Shown here: positions 33,386 through 42,937 of the stretch, in pieces
Position numbering within the stretch: the first letter of the stretch is position 1
Layout of the letters: each line of letters begins with the position of its first letter
Source of the DNA: Streptomyces sp. 1222.5
GTDB lineage: Bacteria > Actinomycetota > Actinomycetes > Streptomycetales > Streptomycetaceae
Length of the DNA stretch: 64,000 nucleotides
Direction: 5' to 3'
Assembly (NCBI RefSeq): GCF_900105245.1
Contig: NZ_FNSZ01000001.1
Coordinates: 6,322,001-6,386,000, forward strand
The notes under the pieces: model-generated
Databases searched by the model: none
What the model saw: only the letters and a program-made list of their open reading frames with translations
What the model was told of the DNA's origin: nothing
Position numbers and translations under genes: made by a program

Positions 33386-34171
33386 ATGACAGGCGTCGAG
33401 AGCCCGGCCTACGTACCCGGGCACGGACTGCTGCGGGGGCGCACCGCCGTCGTCACCGCGGCGGCCGGTGCGGGCATCGGCGGCGCGACCGCGCGCCGGT
33501 TCCTGGAGGAGGGCGCACGGGTCCTCATCAGCGACGCCCACACGCGCCGGCTGAAGGAGTACGAGGCCGAGCTGGGCCGTGAGTTCCCGGGCGCGGTGAG
33601 CGCCGAACCGTGCGACGTCACCGACGAGGCACAGGTGCGGGCCCTCTTCGACGCGGCCGCGGCCGAGCACGGCCGGCTGGACGTCGTCGTCAACAACGCC
33701 GGACTCGGCGGCACCGCGGAGCTCGCCGACATGACCGACGAGCAGTGGACCCGCGTCCTCGACGTCACCTTGAACGGCACCTTCCGCTGCACCCGGGCGG
33801 CCCTGCGCGCCATGCGGCAGACCGGCGGCGGGGTGATCGTCAACAACGCCTCGGTCGTCGGCTGGCGCGCCCAGGCCGGGCAGGCGCACTACGCCGCCGC
33901 CAAGGCCGGGGTGATGGCCCTGACCCGCTGCGCGGCCGTCGAGGCGGCCGCGTACGGCGTGCGGGTCAACGCGGTCGCCCCGAGCCTCGCCATGCACCCG
34001 CACCTGGTGAAGGTCACCTCCGCCGAACTGCTGGCGGAACTCACCGCCCGCGAGGCCTTCGGGCGGTACGCGGAGCCCTGGGAGGTGGCCAACGTGATCG
34101 TGTTCCTCGCCTCCGGCTACTCCTCCTACATGACCGGCGAGGTCGTCGCCGTCAGCAGCCGGCACGCGTGA
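33386..34171 (+). CDS. ipdF: SDR family oxidoreductase, IpdF-like
   Basis: A 261-residue classical short-chain dehydrogenase. The cofactor motif is TAAAGAGIGGATA (about residues 24-36). DVTD, VNNAGLGG and the catalytic Ser region NNASVVGW are present, followed by Y-A-A-A-K (HYAAAKAG). Its position immediately ahead of KstR2 and FadA6 matches mycobacterial IpdF. IpdF oxidises the 5-hydroxy group of the HIP-derived CoA ester in steroid C/D-ring breakdown. The assignment rests on that context and general similarity, since SDR sequences alone do not fix the substrate. Its stop overlaps the upstream alternative start of the regulator gene by one base. Confidence 0.78.
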   Translation: MTGVESPAYVPGHGLLRGRTAVVTAAAGAGIGGATARRFLEEGARVLISDAHTRRLKEYEAELGREFPGAVSAEPCDVTDEAQVRALFDAAAAEHGRLDVVVNNAGLGGTAELADMTDEQWTRVLDVTLNGTFRCTRAALRAMRQTGGGVIVNNASVVGWRAQAGQAHYAAAKAGVMALTRCAAVEAAAYGVRVNAVAPSLAMHPHLVKVTSAELLAELTAREAFGRYAEPWEVANVIVFLASGYSSYMTGEVVAVSSRHA

Positions 34172-34197
34172 TGACCCGGGCAGACCACAATGGGGGC

Positions 34198-34821
34198 GTG
34201 CCGACCAAGAAGAAGCCCCAGGTGACCGCCGCGGCCGCCCGGCGCGGCGAACTCCTCACCACCGCCGCCGAGGTGTTCGCCGAGCACGGCTACAACGCCA
34301 CCACCGTCCGCAGGATCGCCGACCACGCGGGGATGCTCGCGGGCAGCCTCTACTACCACTTCGACTCCAAGGAGTCGATGCTCGAGGAGATCCTGCGGAC
34401 CTTCCTCGACGAGCTGTGGGACGGCTACGACACCGTCCTCGCCTCCGGACTCGGGCCCCGCCGGACGCTGGAGGCGCTGGTCACCGAGTCCTTCCGGGAG
34501 ATCGACCGGCACCGGGCCGCCGTCGCCATCTACCAGAAGGAGAGCAGGCAACTCGCCGCCCAGGACCGGTTCGCGTTCCTTGCCGAGTCGCAGCGCCGGT
34601 TCGAGACGGCCTGGCTCAGCACGCTGGAACGCGGCGTCGCCGAACGGGTCTTCCGCGCCGACCTCGACGTGCGGCTCACCTACCGCTTCGTGCGGGACAC
34701 CGTGTGGGTCGCCGCCTCCTGGTACCGGCCCGGGGGACAGCACAGCCCCGAGGAGATCGCCCGGCAGTACCTGTCGATGGTGCTCGACGGGATCGCCGTA
34801 CGCGACGAGCAGAGCGGATAG
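34198..34821 (+). CDS. kstR2: TetR-family repressor KstR2
   Basis: A TetR-family regulator, 207 residues from GTG 34198 (216 from ATG 34171, which overlaps the SDR stop). It aligns well from memory with mycobacterial KstR2, the HIP-CoA-responsive repressor of ring C/D genes. The HTH reads RRGELLTTAAEVFAEHGYNATTV then RRIADHAGMLAGSLYYHF. The ligand domain has AIYQKESRQLAAQDRF and the distinctive YRFVRDTVWVAASWYRPGG. Matching palindromes at 33356 and 39545 supply operators. As a repressor it should keep the cluster off until a HIP-CoA-type ligand is present. Confidence 0.88.
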   Translation: MPTKKKPQVTAAAARRGELLTTAAEVFAEHGYNATTVRRIADHAGMLAGSLYYHFDSKESMLEEILRTFLDELWDGYDTVLASGLGPRRTLEALVTESFREIDRHRAAVAIYQKESRQLAAQDRFAFLAESQRRFETAWLSTLERGVAERVFRADLDVRLTYRFVRDTVWVAASWYRPGGQHSPEEIARQYLSMVLDGIAVRDEQSG

Positions 34822-34858
34822 AGCCCACCCAACGTCCCTTCCAGGCAGGGGAGTCGTC

Positions 34859-36016
<1,158 letters not shown>

Positions 36017-36090
36017 ACCCGGCCCGCGCCCGCTGAACGCCGCCCACGGTCCGAGCCCACCGGCGGGGGAGCCGTGCCGGGCGCCTCGGC

Positions 36091-37155
36091 TCATGCGTGC
36101 GTCGAAGCGCCGCCCGTCCGGAGCGCACCGATGATCTCCCCGGCCTGCGCCATCATCCCGTCCACCAGCTCCGCGCACGACGGCAGATCGTCGATCACCC
36201 CGGCCACCTGACCGGCCGCCATCACTCCGCGGTCCGTACGCCCCTCGACCATCGCCGACCTGAGCAGCATCGGCGTGTTCGCGGCCAGCAGCACCTGGCT
36301 CCAGGACAGCTCCTTGCCGTGTCTCAGCGCGAGCCCGTCACGGACCAGCTGCCGCCGGCTCAGCCCCGACAGCCGCCGGAAACCCGCCGCCTCCCGGAGC
36401 GCCCGGGCGAAGGCACGCGCCCGGCCCGACCGCTCCAGCGCGTCCACCAGCTCCGTGCGCAGCATCCGGTGCGGCAGCCCGTCCACCGCGCGCGTCACCG
36501 TGACGTCCCGCACCGTCGCCGCCAGATACCTCGCCTTCACCGCGTCCGGCACCGTCGAGTCGGAGGTGAGCAGGAACCGCGTGCCCATCGCGACCCCGGC
36601 CGCCCCGTACGCCAGCGCCGCCACCAGCCCCCGCCCGTCGAAGAAACCGCCCGCCGCCACGACCGGTATCCGCACCGCGTCCACCACCTGCGGCAGCAGC
36701 ACGCTCGTCGCCACCTCACCGGTGTGCCCGCCGCCCTCGCCGCCCTGCACGATCACCGCGTCCGCGCCCCACGCGGCCACCTTCTCGGCGTGCCGCCGCG
36801 CCCCGACGGACGGGACGACCACCACCCCGGCCTCCTTGAGCGCGGTGATCAGCTCACGTGAGGGGGCGAGGGCGAAGGAGGCCACCCGCACGCCCTCCTC
36901 CAGCATGATCCGCACCCGGTCGGCCGCGTCGCCCGCGTCGGCCCGCAGGTTCACCCCGAACGGCGCCCCGGTCCGGGACCGCACCTCCCGTACGGCCTCG
37001 CGCAACTGGTCGAGCGTCATCGTCGCGGACCCCAGGATGCCCAGGGCGCCCGCGTTCGCCGCCGCCGAGACCAGCCTGGGCCCGGCCACCCACCCCATCC
37101 CGGTCTGCACGATCGGATGGCGGACCCCGACCAGCCGGGTGAGCGCGGTCTCCAT
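36091..37155 (-). CDS. ipdC: IpdC-like flavin-dependent hydroxylase (nitronate monooxygenase family)
   Basis: A 354-residue FMN TIM-barrel protein of the 2-nitropropane dioxygenase/nitronate monooxygenase family. Seen: HPIVQTGMGWVAGPRLVSAAANAG, GVNLRAD, VQGGEGGGHTGEVATSVLLPQVVDAV and PVVAAGGFFDGRGLVAALAYGAAGVAMGTRFL. In the steroid pathway IpdC acts on the ring-D-containing CoA ester before hydrolytic ring opening. The assignment comes from its place directly after ipdA and ipdB, the same order as in mycobacteria. Its ATG overlaps the ipdB stop by one base, so it is the last gene of the echA20-ipdA-ipdB-ipdC operon. Confidence 0.87.
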   Translation of the reverse strand: METALTRLVGVRHPIVQTGMGWVAGPRLVSAAANAGALGILGSATMTLDQLREAVREVRSRTGAPFGVNLRADAGDAADRVRIMLEEGVRVASFALAPSRELITALKEAGVVVVPSVGARRHAEKVAAWGADAVIVQGGEGGGHTGEVATSVLLPQVVDAVRIPVVAAGGFFDGRGLVAALAYGAAGVAMGTRFLLTSDSTVPDAVKARYLAATVRDVTVTRAVDGLPHRMLRTELVDALERSGRARAFARALREAAGFRRLSGLSRRQLVRDGLALRHGKELSWSQVLLAANTPMLLRSAMVEGRTDRGVMAAGQVAGVIDDLPSCAELVDGMMAQAGEIIGALRTGGASTHA

Positions 37156-37916
37156 CAGTCCCTCGCCCCCTCCGGCACCTCGTGTGCCCGGTCCCCGGCC
37201 GGATCCAGCACCTCACGGATCAGCCGCAGCTCCTCGGCCCCGGCCCCCCGGGTGCACGGCACGCGCTCCGGCACCGCGAGCGGGAAGCCCGTGGCCTCCC
37301 GCACCTGCTCCGGGCTCACCCCGGGATGCAGCGAGGCGAGCCGCATCGAGCGGTCCGGTGTCGAGAAGTCGAAGACCCCGAGATCGGAGACGACCCGGAC
37401 GACACGGTGGAAGCGGGCCGTGGCGCCGAGCTCCGCCGCCCGGTCGTACCCCACCCCGCACACCATGTCCACGCGCTCCACGAACACCCGGCGCGAATGC
37501 CGGGGGACCCAGTAACTCGTCGGGTTGTTGAGCGTGTTGAGCGACGCCCCGCGCACCCCGAGGAGCTGCCGGCGGGGGTGCTCGAAGTCGCCGACGCAGG
37601 AGATGTTCTGGTTGCCGTACCGGTCGATCTGGCTCGCGCCCATCATCACGTGCCGGCGCCCGCCCGCCACCAGGGTCAGGTGCTGCCGGTACGGCAGACA
37701 GCCCTCGGGTGTGCCGTCCGGGCGGACCAGCAGCGCCTCGCCGTCGGTCAGCAGCAGATCGGGCGCGAAGGTGAGCCGTGCCAGCCGCGCCCCCAGCGAG
37801 GGGATCAGGCCCATCGGGCTCGCCAGGATCTCGCCGGCGCCCCGCCATGCCTCGGCGCAGGCGATCACGCAGTACTCGGCCCGGGTGACGCCCGTCCCGG
37901 CCCGGGTGACGCTCAT
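37155..37916 (-). CDS. ipdB: CoA-transferase-fold hydrolase beta subunit IpdB
   Basis: The 253-residue beta subunit of the IpdAB hydrolase, a class I CoA-transferase fold that opens ring C of COCHEA-CoA in mycobacteria. Visible: AEYCVIACAEAWRGAGEILASPMGLIPSLGARLA, the ILLTDGEA-like LLLTDGEALLV, MMGASQIDRYGNQN and VSDLGVFDF. No transferase-type Glu nucleophile stands in the expected EN(G/L)-like position, in line with a hydrolase role. The start is ATG 37916, overlapping ipdA by four bases (ATGA). Confidence 0.87.
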   Translation of the reverse strand: MSVTRAGTGVTRAEYCVIACAEAWRGAGEILASPMGLIPSLGARLARLTFAPDLLLTDGEALLVRPDGTPEGCLPYRQHLTLVAGGRRHVMMGASQIDRYGNQNISCVGDFEHPRRQLLGVRGASLNTLNNPTSYWVPRHSRRVFVERVDMVCGVGYDRAAELGATARFHRVVRVVSDLGVFDFSTPDRSMRLASLHPGVSPEQVREATGFPLAVPERVPCTRGAGAEELRLIREVLDPAGDRAHEVPEGARD

Positions 37917-38764
37917 CGCCCCTGCTCCTTGCGCCACTCGTGCACCGCGGTCCGGTACGCGTCCTCGTCCGCGCCGAGGAACCGCCCTGCGAACTCCGGC
38001 CACGGCGTGGACGCGTAGCACCGCTGGAACTCCTCGTCCCGGCCGTACTCCGGGGCGCAGGAGGTGAAGTGCGCGCCGTCGGGTGCCTCCACCACGCCGG
38101 TCACCGCGAGCCGCTTGAGGAGCAGCGAGTGCGGAGCCGCCTCCTTGGTCAGCTCGGCGGTGTCCACGATCCGTTCGCAGGAGACGTAGGCCGCGTCCGC
38201 CGCCTCGCAGAACAGGTCGTCGAAGTACGGATCCGGGCCGAGGCACTGGCCGTTGCCCAGCCGGTCGGCGCGGTCGACGTGCACCAGGGCCGCGTCCAGC
38301 CGCAGGGCGGGCATGGCCACGAGCGTCTCCCCGTCCTCGTACGGCGAGGTGATCGTCCGCAGCCGCGGGTTGACCCGCATCACGTCCGAGCCGACCCCGG
38401 CCCGCACCGGCAGGAAGGGCAGCCGCTGTGCCGCCGCCTGGAGGCCCGACAGGAACATCCCCTCGTCGACCTCCGTGAGCCGGAGGCCGTCGCCCTCGCG
38501 TGCCGCCCGGTAGTGCGGCTCCAGCGGGATCGTGTCCAGCGTGACGAAGGCCGTGACCAGGTGGCTGATCCGGTCGGCCGCGGCCAGCATGCCGACGTCC
38601 GGGCCGCCGTACGAGACGACCGTCAGGTCCCTGACCCCGGACCGCAGCAGCGCACGGACGAGGGCCATCGGCTTGCGGCGCGACCCCCAGCCGCCGATGC
38701 CGAGCGTCATGCCGCTCTCCAGCCGTGCGACCACCTCGTCCGCGGTCATCGTCTTGTCGCCCAT
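37913..38764 (-). CDS. ipdA: CoA-transferase-fold hydrolase alpha subunit IpdA
   Basis: The alpha subunit, 283 residues. The class I CoA-transferase alpha signature appears as MTLGIGGWGSRRKPMALVRALLRSG followed by LTVVSYGGPDVGML. A GLQAAAQRLPFLPVRAGVGSD region and DAALVHVDRADRLGNGQCLG complete the fold. With IpdB it should hydrolyse the cyclic beta-diketone CoA ester from steroid rings C/D. The ATG at 38764 abuts the echA20 stop codon with no gap, so all four genes form one tightly packed unit. Confidence 0.88.
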   Translation of the reverse strand: MGDKTMTADEVVARLESGMTLGIGGWGSRRKPMALVRALLRSGVRDLTVVSYGGPDVGMLAAADRISHLVTAFVTLDTIPLEPHYRAAREGDGLRLTEVDEGMFLSGLQAAAQRLPFLPVRAGVGSDVMRVNPRLRTITSPYEDGETLVAMPALRLDAALVHVDRADRLGNGQCLGPDPYFDDLFCEAADAAYVSCERIVDTAELTKEAAPHSLLLKRLAVTGVVEAPDGAHFTSCAPEYGRDEEFQRCYASTPWPEFAGRFLGADEDAYRTAVHEWRKEQGR

Positions 38765-39508
38765 CTACGCGCCCTCCTTCCCGAACGTGTCGCGGATGTG
38801 GTCGGCCAGCCCGCTGAGATTGGCCTCGAAGGTGAAGCCCTGTTCGAAGCGGTAGCTGCGGCGCACGTCGACCGGATCGATGCCGTTGATGGCCGACTTG
38901 GCCATGCGCAGCAGCCGCCCGTCCTTGGCGGCGATCTCCCCGGCCAGCTCCAGTGCCGCCGACGGCAGATCCGCGCGCGGCACCACACGCCAGACGGAAC
39001 CGTGCCCGTGCAGCTCGGCGGCGGTCGCTCTGCGCCCGGTGAAGTACAGCGCCCGCATCAGGTGCTGCGGGACCAGCCGGGCCAGATGGGTCGCGGCGCC
39101 CAGCGCGCCCCGGTCCAGCTCCGGCAGGCCGAAGGTGGCGTCCTCGCTCGCCACGATGGCGTCCGCGTTGCCCACCAGACCTATCCCGCCGCCCAGGCAG
39201 AAGCCCTGCACCGCCGCCACCACCGGTGTCTCGCACTCGTAGACCGCGGCGAAGGCCTCGGCGCACCCCTGGTTGGCGCCGATCAGCGCCCGGCGGCCGG
39301 CCGTCTGTATCTCCTTGATGTCCACGCCCGCGTTGAAGCCGCGCCCCTCGGCGGCCAGCACGACGCACCGGACCCCCGGATCGCGGCCTGCCGCGCGGAC
39401 GGCCTCGGCCAGCGCGAACCAGCCGGCCACCGGCAGCGCGTTCACCGGTGGGAAGTCGATCGTGACGAGCGAAATCCCCTTTTCCGGGGACGAGGTGGAG
39501 ACACCCAT
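38765..39508 (-). CDS. echA20: Enoyl-CoA hydratase-fold ring-opening hydrolase EchA20
   Basis: A crotonase-fold enzyme of 247 residues, equal to mycobacterial EchA20, which hydrolytically opens ring D of HIEC-CoA. Key stretches: EGRGFNAGVDIKEIQ (oxyanion hole), VQGFCLGGGIGLVGNADAIVASEDATFGLPELDRGALGAATHLARLVP, and a C-terminus with YRFEQGFTFEANLSGLADHIRDTF. I chose ATG 39508 because it gives the family length; the in-frame ATG at 39553 would put the operator at 39545-39558 inside the gene. It leads the ipd operon. Confidence 0.9.
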   Translation of the reverse strand: MGVSTSSPEKGISLVTIDFPPVNALPVAGWFALAEAVRAAGRDPGVRCVVLAAEGRGFNAGVDIKEIQTAGRRALIGANQGCAEAFAAVYECETPVVAAVQGFCLGGGIGLVGNADAIVASEDATFGLPELDRGALGAATHLARLVPQHLMRALYFTGRRATAAELHGHGSVWRVVPRADLPSAALELAGEIAAKDGRLLRMAKSAINGIDPVDVRRSYRFEQGFTFEANLSGLADHIRDTFGKEGA

Positions 39509-39544
39509 GGACGCATCAGCTACCTTCGCACTCAACGCCTTTCC

Positions 39545-39558
39545 ACCAAACATTTGTT
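39545..39558. promoter_or_regulatory. Probable KstR2 operator 2
   Basis: Read on the minus strand: AACAAATGTTTGGT, differing from operator 1 by one base. With flanks, CCTAACAA(A/G)TGTTTGGT is shared by both sites. It lies in the divergent region between echA20 (minus, 37 bases away) and the SDR pair (plus, 51 bases away). Confidence 0.75.
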
Positions 39559-39608
39559 AGGTGTGAGGCTTCGAAGCTAGCAGTCGGCGAAGACGAGCGG
39601 GAGAGCCT

Positions 39609-40475
39609 GTGGACAACTCGGCGGCGCACCCTGTGGACAGCTCGCTGCACGGCCGTACCGTCGTCGTCACCGGCGGCACCCGGGGCGTCGGCGCCGGGAT
39701 CGCGCGGGCCTTCGCCGAAGCCGGGGCCCGGGTCCTGGCCTGTGCCCGCAGACCCCCCGAAGAGCCCCTGGAAGGCGTCGGGTTCACCGCGCTGGACCTG
39801 CGCGATCCGCCCGCCGTCCGCGCCTTCTTCGCCGCGCTGCCCCGCCTCGACGTGCTCGTCAACAACGCCGGCGGAACGCCGTACCGGCCGCTGATCGAGC
39901 CCGGTGCCGACGCCGTCGCCCTCGCCGAACGGCATGCGCGCATCGTCGAGCTGAACCTGATCACCCCGCTGACCGCGTCCCTCGCCGCCTACGGGCACCT
40001 GCGCCGCAGCCGCGGCTCGGTCGTGATGGTCGGCAGTGTCAGCGGAGCGCGCCCCTCGCCGGGTACGGCCGCCTACGGCGCGGCCAAGGCGGGCCTCGCC
40101 GGGCTGGCCGCCTCGATGGCCGTGGAGTGGGCGCCGGAGGTCCGCGTCAACACGCTCGTGGTCGGGATGGTCCGCACCGAACTGGCCCATCTCCACTACG
40201 GCGGCCCCGACGGTCTCGCCGCCGTCTCCCGCACCGTCCCGCTGGGCCGGCTGGCCGCCCCCGCCGACGTGGGCGCCGCCGCCGTCTTCCTCGCCTCCGC
40301 CGCGGCCGCGTACATCAGCGGGGCGAGCCTTCAGGTCCACGGAGGCGGCGAACGGCCCGCGTTCCTGGACGCGGCGGCCGTCGGTACGACCGTGCGGCCG
40401 GACGGCCGGGAAGCGGCCGGCGAGGCCGCCGGACACCGGGCGACGGATGCCTCGACCACACCCCTGGAGGGCTGA
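39609..40475 (+). CDS. SDR family oxidoreductase (Rv3549c-like position)
   Basis: A 288-residue short-chain dehydrogenase. Cofactor site VTGGTRGVGAGIARAFAEAGARV, then LVNNAGGTPYRP, catalytic Ser in VGSVSGARPSPG, and Y-G-A-A-K. It diverges from echA20 exactly where mycobacteria carry an SDR of the KstR2 regulon, and a probable operator lies just upstream. Its step in ring C/D breakdown is not established. The GTG at 39609 is taken as start; GTG 39633 is eight codons downstream. It is followed one base later by another SDR gene, so the pair is one operon. Confidence 0.85.
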   Translation: MDNSAAHPVDSSLHGRTVVVTGGTRGVGAGIARAFAEAGARVLACARRPPEEPLEGVGFTALDLRDPPAVRAFFAALPRLDVLVNNAGGTPYRPLIEPGADAVALAERHARIVELNLITPLTASLAAYGHLRRSRGSVVMVGSVSGARPSPGTAAYGAAKAGLAGLAASMAVEWAPEVRVNTLVVGMVRTELAHLHYGGPDGLAAVSRTVPLGRLAAPADVGAAAVFLASAAAAYISGASLQVHGGGERPAFLDAAAVGTTVRPDGREAAGEAAGHRATDASTTPLEG

Positions 40476-40476
40476 G

Positions 40477-41406
40477 ATGGACGATGACGAATCGGCCGGG
40501 ACGGGCGGGATCTGCGACGGGCGGGTCGTCGTGGTCACCGGAGCGGGCCGCGGGCTCGGCCGCGCCCATGCGCTGGCCTTCGCGGCGGAGGGGGCGCGGG
40601 TCGTCGTCAACGATCTCGGTGTCGGTCTCGACGGCCGCCCGGGACCGGACGGCCCCGCGGCCCGGGTGGTCGAGGAGATCCGGGCCGCGGGCGGTGAGGC
40701 GGTCGCGCACGGCGGCGACATCGCCACCGGCGCGGGTGCCGAGTCCCTGATCCGGACCGCCGTGGAGACGTACGGCCGGCTCGACACCCTCGTCTGCAAC
40801 GCCGGATTCCTGCGCGACCGGATGCTGGTCAACCTCGACGAGGACGACTGGGACGCGGTGATCCGCGTCCATCTCAAGGGCCACTTCCTGCCCCTGAAGC
40901 ACGCCGCCGTCCACTGGCGGGCCGAGGCCAAGGCGGGGCGCACTCCGGCGGCCCGGGTGGTGCACACCGGCAGCGGGGCCGGCCTGCTGGGCTCGGTCGG
41001 CCAGGCGAACTACAGCGCGGCCAAGGCCGGGATCGTGGGCCTCACCCTCGTCGCGGCGGCCGAACTGGCCCGCTACGGCGTCCAGGTCAACGCCGTCGCC
41101 CCGGCCGCCCGCACCCGGATGACGGAACGCACCTTCGCCGCGGCCATGGCGGCGCCGGCCGACGGTTTCGACGCCATGGCGCCGGAGAACGTCTCCCCGC
41201 TCGTGGTCTGGCTCGGCTCGGCCGCGAGCGCCGGTGTCACCGGCCGGGTGTTCGAGGCGGAGGGCGGCCGGATCACCGTCATGGAGGGCTGGCGACCCGG
41301 CCCCACCGCCGACAAGGGGGCGCGGTGGACACCGGCCGGGGCGGGGGAGCTGGCACGCGGACTGCTGTCGGCCGCGGAACCGCCCGGGGCGGTCTACGGG
41401 TCCTAG
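40477..41406 (+). CDS. SDR family oxidoreductase (Rv3548c-like, HSD17B4-type)
   Basis: A 309-residue short-chain dehydrogenase resembling the 3-hydroxyacyl-CoA dehydrogenase part of peroxisomal multifunctional enzymes. Seen: VVTGAGRGLGRAHALAFAAEGARVVVNDLGVGLDG, NAGFLRDRMLVNLDEDDWDAVIRVHLKGHF, Ser in VHTGSGAGLLGSVGQ, and Y-S-A-A-K. The C-terminal extension EGWRPGPTADKGARWTPAGAGELARGL is typical of this subgroup. A beta-oxidation-like dehydrogenase step in steroid-ring catabolism is the likely role. The ATG at 40477 has GGAGGGC upstream and lies one base after the preceding stop. Confidence 0.87.
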   Translation: MDDDESAGTGGICDGRVVVVTGAGRGLGRAHALAFAAEGARVVVNDLGVGLDGRPGPDGPAARVVEEIRAAGGEAVAHGGDIATGAGAESLIRTAVETYGRLDTLVCNAGFLRDRMLVNLDEDDWDAVIRVHLKGHFLPLKHAAVHWRAEAKAGRTPAARVVHTGSGAGLLGSVGQANYSAAKAGIVGLTLVAAAELARYGVQVNAVAPAARTRMTERTFAAAMAAPADGFDAMAPENVSPLVVWLGSAASAGVTGRVFEAEGGRITVMEGWRPGPTADKGARWTPAGAGELARGLLSAAEPPGAVYGS

Positions 41407-41494
41407 CGGCGGAGCCTGCGGGCCATGAAGGGCGCGGTCGGCCGTGAGGGTGGCGGGGCCGGCCGGTCAGGGGCGGCCGGTCAGGGGTGGTCCG

Positions 41495-41974
41495 TCACGA
41501 GGGCGGCGCGGTCAGCCGGGCCGCCGCCGCGCGCTGGCGCTCGTCCATGACCGACAGGAACCGGATCACGGTCTCCAGTTCGCCGGTGTCGAACTCCGCG
41601 CAGGCCTCGGCGACCTCCCGCGCCCAGTCGTCGAGGAAACCGGCCGGCCCGGCGGGCTCCTCCTCGTTCAGCTCGACGACCACCCGGCGCTTGTCCGTCG
41701 GGTGCCTGACCCGCCGGACGAAGCCCTTGGCCTCCAGACGGTCGAGCAGACCGGTGACGGAGGCGGGGGCGAGACCGGTCAGCCCGGCCAGGTCCTTGGC
41801 GGTCAGCGGGCCCTCGCGCCGCAGGTGGTCGAGGGTCCGCACCTCCGTCGCGTTCAGTCCCCGCTGCGCGGAGAGGGCCGAGTGGAACATCACCGTCACC
41901 GCGCCGTGGGCCCGCCCCACCTCCACGAGCCGCCCCAGTACCTCCGCGCGCTCCGCCCCGTCCCGCTTCGTCAT
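41495..41974 (-). CDS. MarR-family transcriptional regulator
   Basis: A 159-residue winged-helix regulator. The DNA-binding part reads LNATEVRTLDHLRREGPLTAKDLAGLTGLAPASVTGLLDRLEAKGFVRRV, with the wing RHPTDKRRVVVELN. N- and C-terminal helices form the dimer interface. The ligand and target are unknown. It is convergent with the steroid-cluster SDR gene and lies downstream of the metallopeptidase gene on the same strand (28-base gap). The 88-base gap to the SDR gene has a 13-nt word (GGCCGGTCAGGGG) repeated at 41461 and 41475. Confidence 0.88.
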   Translation of the reverse strand: MTKRDGAERAEVLGRLVEVGRAHGAVTVMFHSALSAQRGLNATEVRTLDHLRREGPLTAKDLAGLTGLAPASVTGLLDRLEAKGFVRRVRHPTDKRRVVVELNEEEPAGPAGFLDDWAREVAEACAEFDTGELETVIRFLSVMDERQRAAAARLTAPPS

Positions 41975-42002
41975 GGGCCCAGGCTAACGAGGACCGGCCG
42001 GC

Positions 42003-42884
42003 CTACGTGTCGCACTCCAGCACCGTCCGGCACAGCCCGCACCGCGCGCGGACCCGCCCCCGTACCGGCACCCTGATCCGCTGGTGGCAGGTCGGGCAGG
42101 GGAACGACACACGGAGCTGTCCGGCGGGGTCGGGTGCGAAGGCGTAGGGCGCCGTCGGCCGGACCCCCGAGGTGTGCCGGCGGTCGTGGGCGTAGCGGCG
42201 TCGCCCCGCCCAGCCCGCCGCGGTCAGCGGCGGCTGCTGCTCGTCCCGGCGGGCCAGGGTCATGCCCTCGCGGTAGGCGGTGTAGGCCTGCGGGCTGGTG
42301 AACCACACCGAGGGGTCCTCGTCGAAGAGCAGCGCCCGCTTGGCCAGGACGTAACCGAACTCCTCCGGGGTGAGGTAGCCCAGCTTCTGCGAGGAGACCC
42401 CGTCCTCCCGGAAGGCGTCCAGCAGCAGCCAGCCCGCGCCCAGGTAGGCCGTCACCGTGTCCGTGAGGATCTCGTTCTCCGCCGTGGTGGGGAACGACAG
42501 GTCCAGGCGGTGCAGGTAGACGTGGGCCACCTCGTGGGCGAGCGCCGCGCCGATGTCCCTGCGATGGGTGCGGAAGCGGTCGTTCAGTTCGACGAAGTAC
42601 TCGGGCCCCGCCGTCAGTTCGACGTTCGCCGCATGGGTCATCTCCCGGAAGCAGACGACCAGCCGGGCGTCCGGCAGCCGGAAGTGCCGCACCATCTCGT
42701 GGGCGACGCGCTGCGCCCCCAGGTGCAGGTCGTCGGTGTCGCAGAAGGCCACGTCGGCGGGGGCCACGCTGGTCGAGAACGTCTGGACGGTGTCCCGGGA
42801 CAGCCGCCGGTAGAGCGCCGTGATCGCGGCCCGCACCGTCTCCAGGTGCGGGTAGCCGTGCCGGACCGGTCCGCCGTTCGCCAC
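42003..42884 (-). CDS. Putative zinc metallopeptidase with C-terminal zinc ribbon
   Basis: A 293-residue protein. The zincin motif H117-E-V-A-H121 lies in ALAHEVAHVYLHRLDL, with ENEILTDTVTAYLGAG after it, where Glu137 is a plausible third ligand. A C-terminal zinc ribbon (CPTCHQRI...CGLCRTVLEC) ends the protein. There is no signal peptide, so it is cytosolic. The substrate is unknown. I chose GTG 42884 (VANGGPVRHG), which has GGGGG 7 bases upstream; the frame is open further but overlaps the preceding gene region. It is not a family I can name with certainty. Confidence 0.75.
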   Translation of the reverse strand: MANGGPVRHGYPHLETVRAAITALYRRLSRDTVQTFSTSVAPADVAFCDTDDLHLGAQRVAHEMVRHFRLPDARLVVCFREMTHAANVELTAGPEYFVELNDRFRTHRRDIGAALAHEVAHVYLHRLDLSFPTTAENEILTDTVTAYLGAGWLLLDAFREDGVSSQKLGYLTPEEFGYVLAKRALLFDEDPSVWFTSPQAYTAYREGMTLARRDEQQPPLTAAGWAGRRRYAHDRRHTSGVRPTAPYAFAPDPAGQLRVSFPCPTCHQRIRVPVRGRVRARCGLCRTVLECDT

Positions 42885-42937
42885 GTCCGCACCCCCAAAG
42901 ACGCCCGGACTCCACTGTAAGGGCGGCGGCCGACCGG

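Noticed and set aside
39509..39553. Upstream ATG for echA20 giving MFGGKALSAKV
   Set aside because: It would place the operator-like palindrome inside the gene and exceed the family length of 247 residues.
41461..41487. 13-nt word GGCCGGTCAGGGG repeated twice
   Set aside because: Only two short copies in an intergenic tail; probably slippage, with no sign of function.
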